From assembly GCF_029894335.1 (NCBI RefSeq), contig NZ_JARXZC010000011.1:97294-161293 (forward strand): a stretch of 64,000 nt of DNA, in the 5' to 3' direction. Under the pieces are notes generated by a model. The model was not told the origin of the DNA. It made no database searches and saw only the letters and a program-made list of their open reading frames with translations. Numbering within the stretch: the stretch's first letter is position 1; each line of letters starts with the position of its first letter. The position numbers were made by a program, and so were the translations under genes. The DNA is from Kitasatospora sp. MAP5-34 (GTDB lineage: Bacteria; Actinomycetota; Actinomycetes; Streptomycetales; Streptomycetaceae). Shown piece by piece: positions 25,227 through 34,057 of this stretch.

Positions 25227-26009
25227 ATGCCTGAAGTCACCACTGCGTACGCGCCCGGCACTCCCTGCTGGGTCGATCTGATGGCCAAGGACCAGCAGTC
25301 CGCGCTGGACCTGTACCGTGACCTGTTCGGCTGGCAGGGCCAGGTCGGCCCGGCGGAGTTCGGCGGGTACGCGATGTGCACGCTGAACGAGAAGCCGGTG
25401 GCCGGGATCGGCCCGGCGATGGCGCCGGAGGGACAGCCGACGCCGCCGACCGTCTGGACGTCCTACCTGTCCACCAACGACGCGGATGCCACCCAGGCCG
25501 CCATCACCAAGGCCGGCGGCACCGTGATCGTGCCGGTGATGGACATCGGCACCGTCGGCCGGATGCTGGTCGCCTCGGACCCGACCGGCGCCGTGTTCGG
25601 AGTCTGGCAGCCGGGGGACTTCTTCGGCGCGCACGTGGTCAACGAGCACGGCGCGCTCACCTGGAACGAGCTGCACACCGCTGACGTCCCCGCCGCGACC
25701 GCCTTCTACCGGGCCGTCTTCGGCGCCGAGATCGCGCCGATGGAGGGCATGGAGGGCGAGTACTTCGCGTTCAACATCGACGGCAGCGCCAGGGGCGGCG
25801 TGGCGAAGCTGCAGAACGACCCGCCCGGCACGCCGGCCCACTGGCTGACGTACTTCGCGGTGGACGACGCGGACAGCACGGTCGACGCGCTCGTGAAGAG
25901 CGGCGGCAGTGTGCTGGTCCCGCCCTTCGACATGGTGGCGGGCCGGATGTCGGTCGTCTCCGACCCGCAGGGCGCGATCTTCGCGGTGATCAAGACGAAG
26001 CCGATGTAG
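25227..26009 (+). CDS. Two-domain VOC (glyoxalase/bleomycin resistance-like) protein
   Basis: 260 residues made of two vicinal-oxygen-chelate modules. The first begins GTPCWVDLMAKDQQSALDLY and ends VFGVWQPG. The second runs from LTWNELHTADVPAATAFYRA to GAIFAVIK. This tandem layout resembles Streptomyces proteins annotated as glyoxalase-like or hydroxylase. The substrate is unknown. The ATG has GGGAGACGAG upstream. It lies opposite the SpoIIE gene with about 150 bases of shared promoter region, and ends at a very strong palindromic terminator. Confidence 0.87.
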   Translation: MPEVTTAYAPGTPCWVDLMAKDQQSALDLYRDLFGWQGQVGPAEFGGYAMCTLNEKPVAGIGPAMAPEGQPTPPTVWTSYLSTNDADATQAAITKAGGTVIVPVMDIGTVGRMLVASDPTGAVFGVWQPGDFFGAHVVNEHGALTWNELHTADVPAATAFYRAVFGAEIAPMEGMEGEYFAFNIDGSARGGVAKLQNDPPGTPAHWLTYFAVDDADSTVDALVKSGGSVLVPPFDMVAGRMSVVSDPQGAIFAVIKTKPM

Positions 26010-26028
26010 CACCCGTCGCCGAATAGGG

Positions 26029-26078
26029 CCGAACAGCCGCGCCCGGCGGGATCGATCCCGCCGGGCGCGGCTGTTCGG
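26029..26078. terminator. Perfect 50-bp palindrome between convergent genes
   Basis: The 25-base arms (26029-26053 and 26054-26078) are exact reverse complements with the centre at ATCGAT. It separates the VOC gene (plus, ends 26009) from ugpB (minus, ends 26090) and should terminate both transcripts. Confidence 0.9.
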
Positions 26079-26089
26079 TGCCAGGAGGG

Positions 26090-27484
26090 TCAGCCCACCG
26101 CGCTGTTGTAGCTGTCAATGGCCGGCTGGAGCTGCTTCACGGCATCCGAGAGCGCCTGTTGGGCGGTCTTGGAGCCGCTGATGGTCTGCTCGATCGCGGT
26201 CTCGACGCCCTTGCGGGCCTGCGGCATCACGCCGAGCAGGCAGCCCGCCGTGGCGGGGGTGGGGTTGGTGGCGTGGAGTTCGTCGATCGCGGTCTGGAAC
26301 TGCGGGTACCTGGCCAGCCACGCCTTGTCCCTGGGGTCGTCCAGTGCCTTGCGGTTGACCGGGAAGTAGCCGGTGCCGGTGTGCCAGACGGCCTGCTGCT
26401 CGGGTGCGGACAGGAACTTGACGAACTCCCAGGAGGCCCGCTGCTCGGCGTCCGAGTGGCCGGGGCCGTCGATCCAGAGCGAGGCGCCGCCGATCGCCGG
26501 GCCGCCCTGGTCGGTGGCGTTGATCTTGGGGAAAGGGGCCGTGCCGACGGTGAACTTCGCGGCCTCGGTGTAGCCGCGCAGCACCCCGGTGGACTCCAGG
26601 TGCATCGCGACCTTGCCGGCCTTGAAGGCCGCCTGCGCGTCCGCCGGCACCCGGCCGGTGTTGGCCGCGTAGCCGCCCTTGACCAGGTCGGCCCACCACT
26701 GGACGGCCTGCGCGCCCTGTGCGGAGTCGAACAGCACCTTGCCCGCGTTGCCGGTACGGCCGTTGCCCTGGTCGCAGTAGAGCGTCCCGGACTCGGCGAG
26801 CAGCTCCTCGACGAACCAGCCGTAGATGGCGGCCCCGAAGCCGTACCTGGTGGTCTGCCCGCCGGCGTCCTTCTTCGTCAACTTCTTGGCCATGTCGCCG
26901 AGTTCGGCCAGGTCCTGCGGCTGCTTGGCCGGGTCGAGGCCGGCCTCCTTGAATGCGTCCGTGTTGAGGTAGAGCAGCGGCATCGAGGAGTTGAACGGCA
27001 TCGAGGCGAGCTTGCCGCCCGCTGAGTAGTAGTTGCGGATGTTGGGCTCGATGTCGGCGAGCGGGTAGTTGTCCCTGTCGACGAAGGCCTGGGCCGGCAC
27101 GGTCTGCTTCGAGTCGATCATGAACCGGGTGCCGATGTCGTAGACCTGGACCAGCGAGGGCGTGCCCTTCTGCTGCACCGACGCCTTGTACTTGGCGATC
27201 ACGTCGTCGTAGGTGCCCTGGAACAGCGGCTTGACCACTATCTTTCCCTGGTGCGCCGCGTTGAAGGCGTCGACCAGCGCCGTCAGGGTGGTGGCGTTCT
27301 GGCCGGTCATCGAGTGCCAGAAGTTGACGGTGGTGACGCCCTTGGCGTTGTCCAGCGCCTGTGCTCCGGGCGCGCCCGAGCCGGACGGTCCGGCGGGAGT
27401 GCCGCTCGACGTACAGGCGGTCAGCGTCAGACCGGCGGCGACCAGGGCGGCCGCGACCCTGACTCCCCATAGCTGCTTGCCCAT
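26090..27484 (-). CDS. ugpB: UgpB-like substrate-binding lipoprotein (glycerol-3-phosphate type)
   Basis: 464 residues. A lipoprotein signal ends in LTLTACTSS (lipobox LTAC). The mature protein follows E. coli UgpB segment by segment: VNFWHSMTGQ, SLVQVYDIGT, MPFNSSMPLLYLNTDAFKEA, AIGGASLWIDG and WHTGTGYFPVNRKAL. UgpB binds sn-glycerol-3-phosphate or its phosphodiesters outside the membrane. In actinobacteria the ligand can differ, so the ligand is inferred. The gene is third in the ugpA-ugpE-ugpB run, 64 bases after ugpE. No ATPase gene is present; the shared MsiK-type ATPase probably serves the complex. Confidence 0.88.
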   Translation of the reverse strand: MGKQLWGVRVAAALVAAGLTLTACTSSGTPAGPSGSGAPGAQALDNAKGVTTVNFWHSMTGQNATTLTALVDAFNAAHQGKIVVKPLFQGTYDDVIAKYKASVQQKGTPSLVQVYDIGTRFMIDSKQTVPAQAFVDRDNYPLADIEPNIRNYYSAGGKLASMPFNSSMPLLYLNTDAFKEAGLDPAKQPQDLAELGDMAKKLTKKDAGGQTTRYGFGAAIYGWFVEELLAESGTLYCDQGNGRTGNAGKVLFDSAQGAQAVQWWADLVKGGYAANTGRVPADAQAAFKAGKVAMHLESTGVLRGYTEAAKFTVGTAPFPKINATDQGGPAIGGASLWIDGPGHSDAEQRASWEFVKFLSAPEQQAVWHTGTGYFPVNRKALDDPRDKAWLARYPQFQTAIDELHATNPTPATAGCLLGVMPQARKGVETAIEQTISGSKTAQQALSDAVKQLQPAIDSYNSAVG

Positions 27485-27547
27485 CTGCGTTCTCCTTCTC
27501 GAGTGCTGCTGGTCAGGTGAGTTGGTGCGGGGATCAGGCGCAGGCTC

Positions 27548-28354
27548 TCAGCGGACGGCGCCGGCGGTGAGGCCGCGGACGATGAAGCGTTGGCCGAGGA
27601 CCACCAGGGCCAGGGTCGGCAGCAGGGTGAGCACAACGCCGGCCAACACCAGTCCGGGGTCGGCGACTTCGGCGTCGCGCAGGCTCTCCATGCCGATCTG
27701 CAGGGTCTGCATCTGCGCGGTGCGGGTGATGATCAGCGGCCAGAAGTACTGGTTCCAGGCCGACAGGAAGACGTAGACCGCGATCGCGGCCAGCGAGGGC
27801 TTGCTGAGCGGCACCAGGACGCGCCACAGGAACCGCCAGTGACCGGCGCCGTCGATCCGGGCCGCGTCCCGCAGTTCGGCCGGGAACTGCCGGAAGGACT
27901 GCCGCAGCATGAAGGTGCCGAAGCCCGAGGCCAGGAACGGCAGCACCAGGCCGAAGTAGGTGTTGCCCAGCCCCCAGCCGGAGATGGTCAGGTAGTTGGG
28001 GATGATGACGGCCTCCCACGGCACCATCAGCGTCGCCAGGAACACCGCGAAGACGGCCGCCCGCGCGCGCAGCGGCAGGAAGACGAAGGCGTACGCGGCG
28101 AGGATCGAGGTGAGCAGCTGGGCCACCGTGATGACGGTCGCGGTGATGGCCGAGTTGAGGTACTGGCGGCCCAGCGGGATGGCGTGCACCGCCCCGGCGA
28201 AGTTCCGGCCGGTGACCGAGTGCGGCAGCAACGCCGGTGGGTAGCTCGCGAGTTCGGACGGACCCATCAGGGCTCCGGCGAACGCGTAGTAGACGGGGAA
28301 GCCGACCGTGACCACCGCGAAGGCGAGCAGCAGGTAGACCGCGATCCGGCTCAT
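27548..28354 (-). CDS. ugpE: UgpE-like ABC importer permease
   Basis: 268 residues with six membrane helices. The EAA loop reads LRDAARIDGAGHWRFLWRVL, the site where the ATPase docks. It is a MalG/UgpE-type permease: VPWEAVIIPNYLTISGWG follows the typical pattern for the second permease in carbohydrate CUT1 importers. The ATG at 28354 overlaps the ugpA stop in an ATGA tetranucleotide. Confidence 0.9.
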   Translation of the reverse strand: MSRIAVYLLLAFAVVTVGFPVYYAFAGALMGPSELASYPPALLPHSVTGRNFAGAVHAIPLGRQYLNSAITATVITVAQLLTSILAAYAFVFLPLRARAAVFAVFLATLMVPWEAVIIPNYLTISGWGLGNTYFGLVLPFLASGFGTFMLRQSFRQFPAELRDAARIDGAGHWRFLWRVLVPLSKPSLAAIAVYVFLSAWNQYFWPLIITRTAQMQTLQIGMESLRDAEVADPGLVLAGVVLTLLPTLALVVLGQRFIVRGLTAGAVR

Positions 28355-29253
28355 GCGTAGTGCACCTTCCGTTCGAGAACACCGAACTGCACGCCCGCGC
28401 AGGCGAGTACGACCACCAGCAGCACCACCGCCTGGGCGCTCGCCGTACCGAAGTCGCTGGACCCGTACGCGAACGCCTTCTCGTAGACCGAGTAGACGAG
28501 AGTGCGGGTCGCGCCGTCCGGGCCGCCCTTGGTGAGGATGTGGATCTGCCCGAAACTCTGCAGCGCGTTGATGGTGGAGACCACGACCAGGAAGAACAGG
28601 TGCGGTCCGAGCAGCGGCACCGTCACCGAGCGGGCGAGCCGCAGGCCGCTCGCGCCGTCCAGCCGGGCCGCCTCGGTTATCTCCTGCGGGATGGAGCCGA
28701 CCCCGGCCGAGAGCACCAGGACGTTGTAGCCGAGCGTCATCCAGATCGTGGCCGCGCCCACCGACAGCAGGGCGTAGCGCTGGTCGGTCAGCCAGCCCAC
28801 GGGTGCGACGCCCAGCTGCGAGAGCAGGCCGTTGAGTACGCCGCTGGCCGGGTTGTAGAGCACCGAGAAGACCACCGAGGCGCTGGCCACCGAGAAGGCG
28901 AACGGCAGCGCGAAGGCGGACCGGAAGGCCCGCACGCCATGTATCCGGCTCTCCAGCAGCAGCACCAGCGCGAGCGCCCCGACCACCCCGGGGACGACGG
29001 TCAGCAGCACGAAGAGCGCGGTGGTGACCAGCGTCTGGTGGAATTCTGCCGAACCCAGCAGGTCGGTGTAGTGCCGCAGGCCGACGTAGCGGGACGGGGC
29101 GCCGAACAGGTCGTTGGCGTGGGCGCTCAGGTAGAAGGTACGGCCCAGTGGGTAGCCGATGAAGAGGGCGAACACCACCAGCGAGGGCGTCAGGAACGCC
29201 CAGGCCAGTGTCCGTTCGCCCCAGTCGCGCCGGGAGCGCCGCGCGGTCGGCAT
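28351..29253 (-). CDS. ugpA: UgpA-like ABC importer permease
   Basis: 300 residues with six membrane helices and an EAA loop (EITEAARLDGASGLRLARSV). It is a MalF/UgpA-type partner of the next permease. The ATG at 29253 follows CAGGAAAGG; a longer reading frame to 29325 lacks support. It is the first gene of the importer operon, and the 243 bases upstream should hold the promoter. I found no clear PHO box there, although ugp genes in Streptomyces are often phosphate regulated. Confidence 0.9.
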   Translation of the reverse strand: MPTARRSRRDWGERTLAWAFLTPSLVVFALFIGYPLGRTFYLSAHANDLFGAPSRYVGLRHYTDLLGSAEFHQTLVTTALFVLLTVVPGVVGALALVLLLESRIHGVRAFRSAFALPFAFSVASASVVFSVLYNPASGVLNGLLSQLGVAPVGWLTDQRYALLSVGAATIWMTLGYNVLVLSAGVGSIPQEITEAARLDGASGLRLARSVTVPLLGPHLFFLVVVSTINALQSFGQIHILTKGGPDGATRTLVYSVYEKAFAYGSSDFGTASAQAVVLLVVVLACAGVQFGVLERKVHYA

Positions 29254-29496
29254 GGAGGGGCCGCCTTTCCTGGGAATCACGTACGCCCGAACCGTGTCCG
29301 GTCCGGGCGGCGCACCGGCTACCACCGGGTAACCGCGCGGTGGCGCCTGGATTACGCGTTCGCGTCAGGTGCCCCGGCCCCGATCCCTACCCCGTGCGTA
29401 CGGTCCTGCACCTCGCACTCCGTCAGTTCACATCCAGTCTCTGAGGCGGCGTCAGGACGTGGCCGTTCGCGGAGGCGGGATTCCGGCGGGGGAGCG

Positions 29497-30003
29497 TCAG
29501 GCCGCCGTGAGGGTGCGCCACTCCTGGTGGCTGAGCACCACGGCGGGGGCCGCCGGGGCGTCGGTCGGCGGGACGGCGACGACGGAGCAGGTGGCGTGCG
29601 CCAGGCAGTGGCGGCTCACCGAACCGTGCAGCAGCCGGGCCAGCCGGCCACGGCGGCCGGTGCCGACCACCAGCAGGTCGCCGGGACGGTCGGCGATCGC
29701 CGTCAGGACGGGGCCGGCCTCGCCGCGTACGACGAGCGGCTCGATCCGGACGGCCGCCGGGGAGTCGCCGAAGGCCTCGGTGAGCGCCGCTTCGAGCCGC
29801 TCGCGGGCGGCCTGCTCCCAGAGCTCGGCCAGCGGCGGGCACGGGTGGGTGCGGTAGGCGGGCTCACCGCCGACCGGGGTCCAGGCCAGGACCGGGACGA
29901 GGACGGCGTCGCGCCGGACGGCCTCGCCCCACGCCTGCCGCAGGACGGCGGAACCGCGCTGCGATCCGCTGACTCCGACGAAGACCCGGGTGGTGACGGC
30001 CAT
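29497..30003 (-). CDS. Universal stress protein (single USP domain)
   Basis: 168 residues. The USP fold is shown by VFVGVSGSQRGSAVLRQA at the N-terminus and the ATP-binding pattern VVGTGRRGRLARLLHGSVSR (G-2X-G-9X-G-S). Such proteins bind ATP and accumulate under hypoxia, starvation or redox stress. The ATG at 30003 has GAAGGAAG upstream. A second, frameshifted tandem USP gene lies 560 bases away on the same strand. The upstream 120 bases are AT-rich for this genome and probably contain the promoter. Confidence 0.9.
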   Translation of the reverse strand: MAVTTRVFVGVSGSQRGSAVLRQAWGEAVRRDAVLVPVLAWTPVGGEPAYRTHPCPPLAELWEQAARERLEAALTEAFGDSPAAVRIEPLVVRGEAGPVLTAIADRPGDLLVVGTGRRGRLARLLHGSVSRHCLAHATCSVVAVPPTDAPAAPAVVLSHQEWRTLTAA

Positions 30004-30311
30004 GGTGTTTCGCTTCCTTCGATCTGCGATTCCGGCGAGAGTGCCTTTGAATCGTTGGTCCAATTGCTCAGCTTGCGCTTAATCTTACGATATCTGCGCA
30101 CCATCTCCTTCGATCATTAGAGACCCGGTGTCAGCGGAACGCAGCCTCCCTTGACGCGCCGGATACGCGGCGCGAGCACTTCTTGACGGATTCCTGACGT
30201 CGGGGAACCGGCCGTCGGCGGTGATCCGCTGGTGGACTACCCTCCTGTTCGGCCGGGCCGGGGCCGGGACGTCCGCCCGGCCCCTGTCACTACGCCCCAA
30301 GGAGTCGCCCG

Positions 30312-30368
30312 GTGCGCACCCGGATCCGCACAGCCCAGACCCACGGCTGCACCGGACGGCTCCGCTGA
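30312..30368 (+). CDS. Possible 18-codon leader peptide with stop-start coupling
   Basis: AAGGAG lies ten bases before a GTG that opens an 18-codon frame (VRTRIRTAQTHGCTGRLR). Its TGA overlaps the ATG of the next frame as TGATG. The arrangement suggests translational coupling, but the peptide resembles nothing known to me. Confidence 0.3.
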   Translation: MRTRIRTAQTHGCTGRLR

Positions 30369-30550
30369 TGCGCGGTGGGGTGTTCCTGGAGGCCGACTGG
30401 CGGCGCGAGACGCTGCGCACCGACCTCTGGCTGGTCCCGGCCGTGGAGGCCTCCGTGCCGGAGGAGGCCGACCGGCAGGACGTGCGGGGACGCTACGACG
30501 CGCTGCTGGCCCTGCACGACGGCTCGGTCCTGGGGGATTCCACCGCCTGA
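30368..30550 (+). CDS. Small 60-residue protein, possible fragment
   Basis: A 60-codon frame with strongly G/C third positions, as in real genes here. The segment DWRRETLRTDLWLVPAVEAS resembles the N-terminus of DUF2254 membrane proteins, but no membrane helix follows and the rest is acidic (PEEADRQDVRGRYDALLALH). It may be a genuine small protein or the remnant of a larger gene. It lies in the 560-base gap between two minus-strand USP genes and starts by overlapping a short upstream frame. Confidence 0.4.
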   Translation: MRGGVFLEADWRRETLRTDLWLVPAVEASVPEEADRQDVRGRYDALLALHDGSVLGDSTA

Positions 30551-30565
30551 GCCCCCCGCGACGGC

Positions 30566-31422
30566 TCAGTCCGCCGGTACCACCGCGACCGGGCACTGTG
30601 CGTGCTGTACGACGGCCTGGCTCACCGAGCCGAGCCGGCCGAGTGGGCCGCGCGCGGCGCCGTGACGGCCGACCACGACGAACTGGTGCGAGGCGGAGAG
30701 CGCGACCAGCTCCCGGGCCGCGCCCGACCGTACGGAGACCGTCGTCACCTTCACCTCGGGGTGGTTCTGGCGGTACCCGGCCAGCACCTCGGCGAGCAGA
30801 CGTTCCTGCTCGGCCTTGATGTGGCTCTCCTCGAAGACCGGCCCGGACGCGTGGCCGATCCCGGTGGCCAGCGGGTAGCTCCAGGCGTGCGCGGCCACCA
30901 GCGGCAGACCGCTCTGCCGGGCCGCCTCGAAGGCGAAGGTGAGCACGCGATCCTCGGGCGCCCGCCCGTGCACACCCACCACGACGCCACCGGCCGCCGC
31001 CCGGTCGGCCGCCGGGTGGACGACGATCACCGGGCAGGTGGCGTGCGCGGCGACGTGCAGGCTCGTCGAACCCACCAACAGGCGCGGGAAGCCGCCCGAA
31101 CCACGTGCCCCGAGCACCAGCAGCTCCGCCTCCCGGGCGGCGGCGACCAGGGCGTCCCGGGCGTGGCCGTCCACCAGTTCGGTGGTCACCCCAGGTCCGG
31201 ATGGCGCAACCGGGCCTGTTCGCGGGCCGCGCCGAGTGCCTCCTCGCCGGCGTCCCTGCCGAGGAAGCTCTCCCGCCCGGTGAACGCCTCCGTCAGCTCG
31301 CCGTACCAGGCGTGCAGGAGATGGAGCGAGCCCCGGCGCAGCCGCGCCTCGTCCGAGGCCCGGTCGACGGCGTCGTGACTGGCGTCCGTACCGTCGATCC
31401 CGACGATCACTCGGTACCGCAT
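30566..31422 (-). pseudogene. Tandem universal stress protein gene broken by a frameshift
   Basis: The first part starts at ATG 31422 (GAGGGAG upstream) and reads MRYRVIVGIDGTDASHDAVD down to RLRHPDLG, then a TGA. The second frame continues directly with VTTELVDGHARDALVAAARE, LLVLGARGSGGFPRLLVGST and a whole second USP domain ending AQCPVAVVPAD. The shift sits in a run of four Gs (plus-strand cccc at 31189-31192). Adding one G would restore a normal two-domain USP of about 285 residues. A sequencing error, a real mutation or slippage at the G-run are all possible. The two ATP-binding loops are otherwise intact. Confidence 0.8.
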
Positions 31423-31782
31423 GGTGTACTCCCTCGCAGTTGGGCTTCCGGCGACGCGTCATCCGGCCTGGGGATCTCCCGCTGCTCCCATGGTCACCCG
31501 GCCACCGCCGGGCGGCCCGCCGTCGTGGCCCGGGGGCCCGCCCTCCAGCCGCCGCCGTCGCGACGGCCGGCGTGAGGGCGGACCTGTCGGGCGGTCCGCC
31601 GGGGTGCCAGGGCCCGCCGGGTCGGAGCGGAACGCCGTCGAATCGTCAGATCCGGGACGGGAGGGCCGGTTGGTCCACGTGCTGACGGGGTGTTGGGGGC
31701 CCGGACGTCGTCGTGTCTGGCATAGGGCTTGCAGGTCCGCGGGGTACGTGCCTTTGCATGGTCGGTGGGCGTTGGGTATGAC

Positions 31783-32256
31783 ATGGAAGACACCTCTGCT
31801 GAGAACGCCCGTTCGCTCGCCCGCGAGGCGTTGTCGATGCTCGGCCAGCGCAGATGGGACGCCGCCTCGGCTCTCGCCGCAGTCGCGTTCGTCTACGCGC
31901 GGATGGCCTCGGCGATGCCCGAACCGAAACCCACCGTGCTGCCCGGCTCCCGGACACACCCGGTGGCAGCTGCCGACATCGACGTCCCGGACCTGCTGCT
32001 GAGAGCTCACCGGGCCGTCGAGCAGGCCGGCGGCCGGATGTACTGCGCCGACCTCGCCAACGCGCTGGCCCTGGACGCCCAGGTGCTCGCCACCGAGCTC
32101 AGTTCGCTCTTCCGGCATGTCGGCATCACCCGTCCGGGCGCGGGCACTCTCCCGGTGCCGGGCGGACAGTCCCGTCCCGGCTACCTCGCCGACACCCTGG
32201 CCGCCGCGATCGACGCCTACCGCAGCCTTACGGCGGTCGGCCCCCCGCGACTGTAG
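31783..32256 (+). CDS. Uncharacterised 157-residue protein
   Basis: The frame has strong coding bias. It starts MEDTSAENARSLAREALSML and contains a middle helix LLLRAHRAVEQAGGRMYCAD and LANALALDAQVLATELSSLF, which looks like a small helical or wHTH-like domain. No signal peptide or membrane helix is present. The ATG has only a weak purine stretch upstream. The 360 bases before it, shared with the divergent USP gene, contain no gene I can support. Function unknown. Confidence 0.6.
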   Translation: MEDTSAENARSLAREALSMLGQRRWDAASALAAVAFVYARMASAMPEPKPTVLPGSRTHPVAAADIDVPDLLLRAHRAVEQAGGRMYCADLANALALDAQVLATELSSLFRHVGITRPGAGTLPVPGGQSRPGYLADTLAAAIDAYRSLTAVGPPRL

Positions 32257-32262
32257 GGGGGA

Positions 32263-32309
32263 GGCCGTCGGGGGTGAGGTGGACAGGGGCTCGTCCCACC
32301 CCGACGGCC
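32263..32309. terminator. Terminator between convergent genes
   Basis: An 11-bp stem (ggccgtcgggg with ccccgacggcc, one extra G bulged) lies between the 157-residue gene (ends 32256) and the VIT-family gene (ends 32321). Confidence 0.7.
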
Positions 32310-32320
32310 GGAGAGTGGCG

Positions 32321-33097
32321 TCAGCCTCCCGCCGCTCCCACGAGCCGGCCGATGCCGAAGGTGACGGCCATCGCCAGCGCGCCGCCGAGAACGAGCCGCG
32401 CGACGGCCGGCCGCTTCTCCGAGCCGCCGAGGACAGCGCTCACCGCGCCGGTGAGCGCGAGGGCGAGCAGGACCACGGCGAAGGTGACGGTCACCCGCCA
32501 TCCGGCCGGGGGCAGCAGGATGGCCGCCAGCGGCAGCAGCGAGCCGAGCGTGAAGGCGAGCAGCGAGGCCCGCGCGGCCTGCCAGGGATTGGTCAGGGCC
32601 TGCGGATCGATCCCCAGCTCGGCGTCGGCGTGGGCGGCGAACGCGTCGTTGGCCGTCAGCTCCTGGGCCACCTGGCGCGCGGTGGCCGGCTGGAGGCCCT
32701 TGGCCTCGTACAGCGCCGCCAGTTCCGCGATCTCCTCCTCGGGGAACTGCTGGAGTTCCGTGCGTTCGACGGCCAGCAGCGCGCGCTCGGTGTCCCGTTG
32801 GCTGCTGACCGACACGTACTCGCCCAGGGCCATCGACACCGCTCCGGCCACCAGTCCCGCGATGCCGGCGGTGAGGATCGGTCCCCTGGAGGTGGTCGCT
32901 CCGGCCACACCCACGACCAGTCCGGCCGTCGACACGATGCCGTCGTTGGCGCCCAGCACGCCGGCGCGCAGCCAGTTGAGCCGTCCCGCCAGGCCCTGCG
33001 CGTGCGGCTCGGTCTCGTGCGCGGAGTCGGAGGGGTCGGACGGGTCGGTGGAGCCGGCGGTGGGGACCGAGTTGGAGTCCGATCCGGCGGTGCTCAT
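32321..33097 (-). CDS. VIT1/CCC1-family iron or manganese transporter
   Basis: 258 residues. The signature GVLGANDGIVSTAGLVVGVA and ALGEYVSVSSQRDTE are typical of the VIT1/CCC1 family, which moves Fe(II) or Mn(II) across membranes. Five membrane helices flank an acidic helical segment (VERTELQQFPEEEIAELAAL) that binds metal in plant VIT1. The ATG at 33097 has GGAG upstream. A TetR-type gene lies upstream on the same strand, 115 bases away, but need not be related. Confidence 0.92.
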   Translation of the reverse strand: MSTAGSDSNSVPTAGSTDPSDPSDSAHETEPHAQGLAGRLNWLRAGVLGANDGIVSTAGLVVGVAGATTSRGPILTAGIAGLVAGAVSMALGEYVSVSSQRDTERALLAVERTELQQFPEEEIAELAALYEAKGLQPATARQVAQELTANDAFAAHADAELGIDPQALTNPWQAARASLLAFTLGSLLPLAAILLPPAGWRVTVTFAVVLLALALTGAVSAVLGGSEKRPAVARLVLGGALAMAVTFGIGRLVGAAGG

Positions 33098-33212
33098 CAG
33101 GGCTCCGTTTCGACGCGGGTCGCGGGCGACGACTTCCCCATCCTGCCCCGGCCCGGGTTCGGGTGCACAGGAATTCGTCACCTTGGCATTCGTCACCTTG
33201 GCGGGAGGTGGT

Positions 33213-33851
33213 TCAGCAGGGGGTGCCGGTGGTGGTGCCGGTGGTGGTGGCTGCGCGGAGTGCCGCCTGCGTCAGGGTGCTCGCGGTCCGTACAGCGCTG
33301 GCCACGGCTTCGTCGGGGCCGAGCCGGCAGAGGTCGGTGAGGCAGAAGATCGCCTCGGCGCTCATCACCACGGCGAGGTCCCGCTGGAGCTGGGCGAACG
33401 CCTCGGGGGCGGCCGTCGCGAGGGTGTCCGCCAGTGGCGCCAGCGCGTGGTCGATCAAACCGAACCGGATGCCCGGGCGGGTCGCGGCCAGTTCGGGGCG
33501 GGTGATGGTGGTCGAGATCATCGCCCGCACCGCGCCCTGGTAGGCCAGCACCCCACGCAGCAGGAACTCGCAGGCGAAGGCGATGCGTTCGACGGGGTCG
33601 TCGGACCCCGCGACCGGTTCGAGCGCGTCGGCCGGGCTGGGCCACAGGCCGACCATGGCTTCGGTCAGCAGCGAGACGAGGTCGGGGAAGTACCGGTACG
33701 CGGTGGCCTCGGAGACCAGTGCGGCCCGTGCGACCTCGGGCATCGTCACCTCGTGGCCGGAGCGGATGAGCTCGCGGGTGGCCTCGACGATCGCGGTCCG
33801 CGTCCGCAGCTTCTGGTTGGTCCGGCCGGTCGGGGCCTGGGTCGCCGTCAT
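33213..33851 (-). CDS. TetR-family transcriptional regulator
   Basis: 212 residues. The N-terminal HTH reads TRTAIVEATRELIRSGHEVT followed by MPEVARAALVSEATAYRYFP. The C-terminal ligand domain is unremarkable and ends in a Thr-rich tail (TTTGTTTGT) encoded by a simple repeat. The ATG has AGGAG upstream. It follows the DUF3533 exporter gene on the same strand, 206 bases away, so it could control that gene. The ligand is unknown. Confidence 0.92.
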   Translation of the reverse strand: MTATQAPTGRTNQKLRTRTAIVEATRELIRSGHEVTMPEVARAALVSEATAYRYFPDLVSLLTEAMVGLWPSPADALEPVAGSDDPVERIAFACEFLLRGVLAYQGAVRAMISTTITRPELAATRPGIRFGLIDHALAPLADTLATAAPEAFAQLQRDLAVVMSAEAIFCLTDLCRLGPDEAVASAVRTASTLTQAALRAATTTGTTTGTPC

Positions 33852-34057
33852 CGGTACGTTCTCCTGTCCTCGGTGCCGATGTTATCAGTCCGGACTCTCT
33901 TCGTGAGAGGGCACTTGTATATTGAGGGTCGACATCCTGCGGTCGGATCGTAGGGGTTGACTCTCGCGAACTTTCCCGACCGGCCTGCGCCGAGCCTGAG
34001 GAATGACCTGAGGAATGGTCAGATGACACCACCGGCCGACCGGGGCCGGTGCCCGTC

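Noticed and set aside
29420..29440. PHO box upstream of the ugp operon
   Set aside because: Only one GTTCACA-like unit exists, in the wrong orientation and without the 11-base direct repeat.
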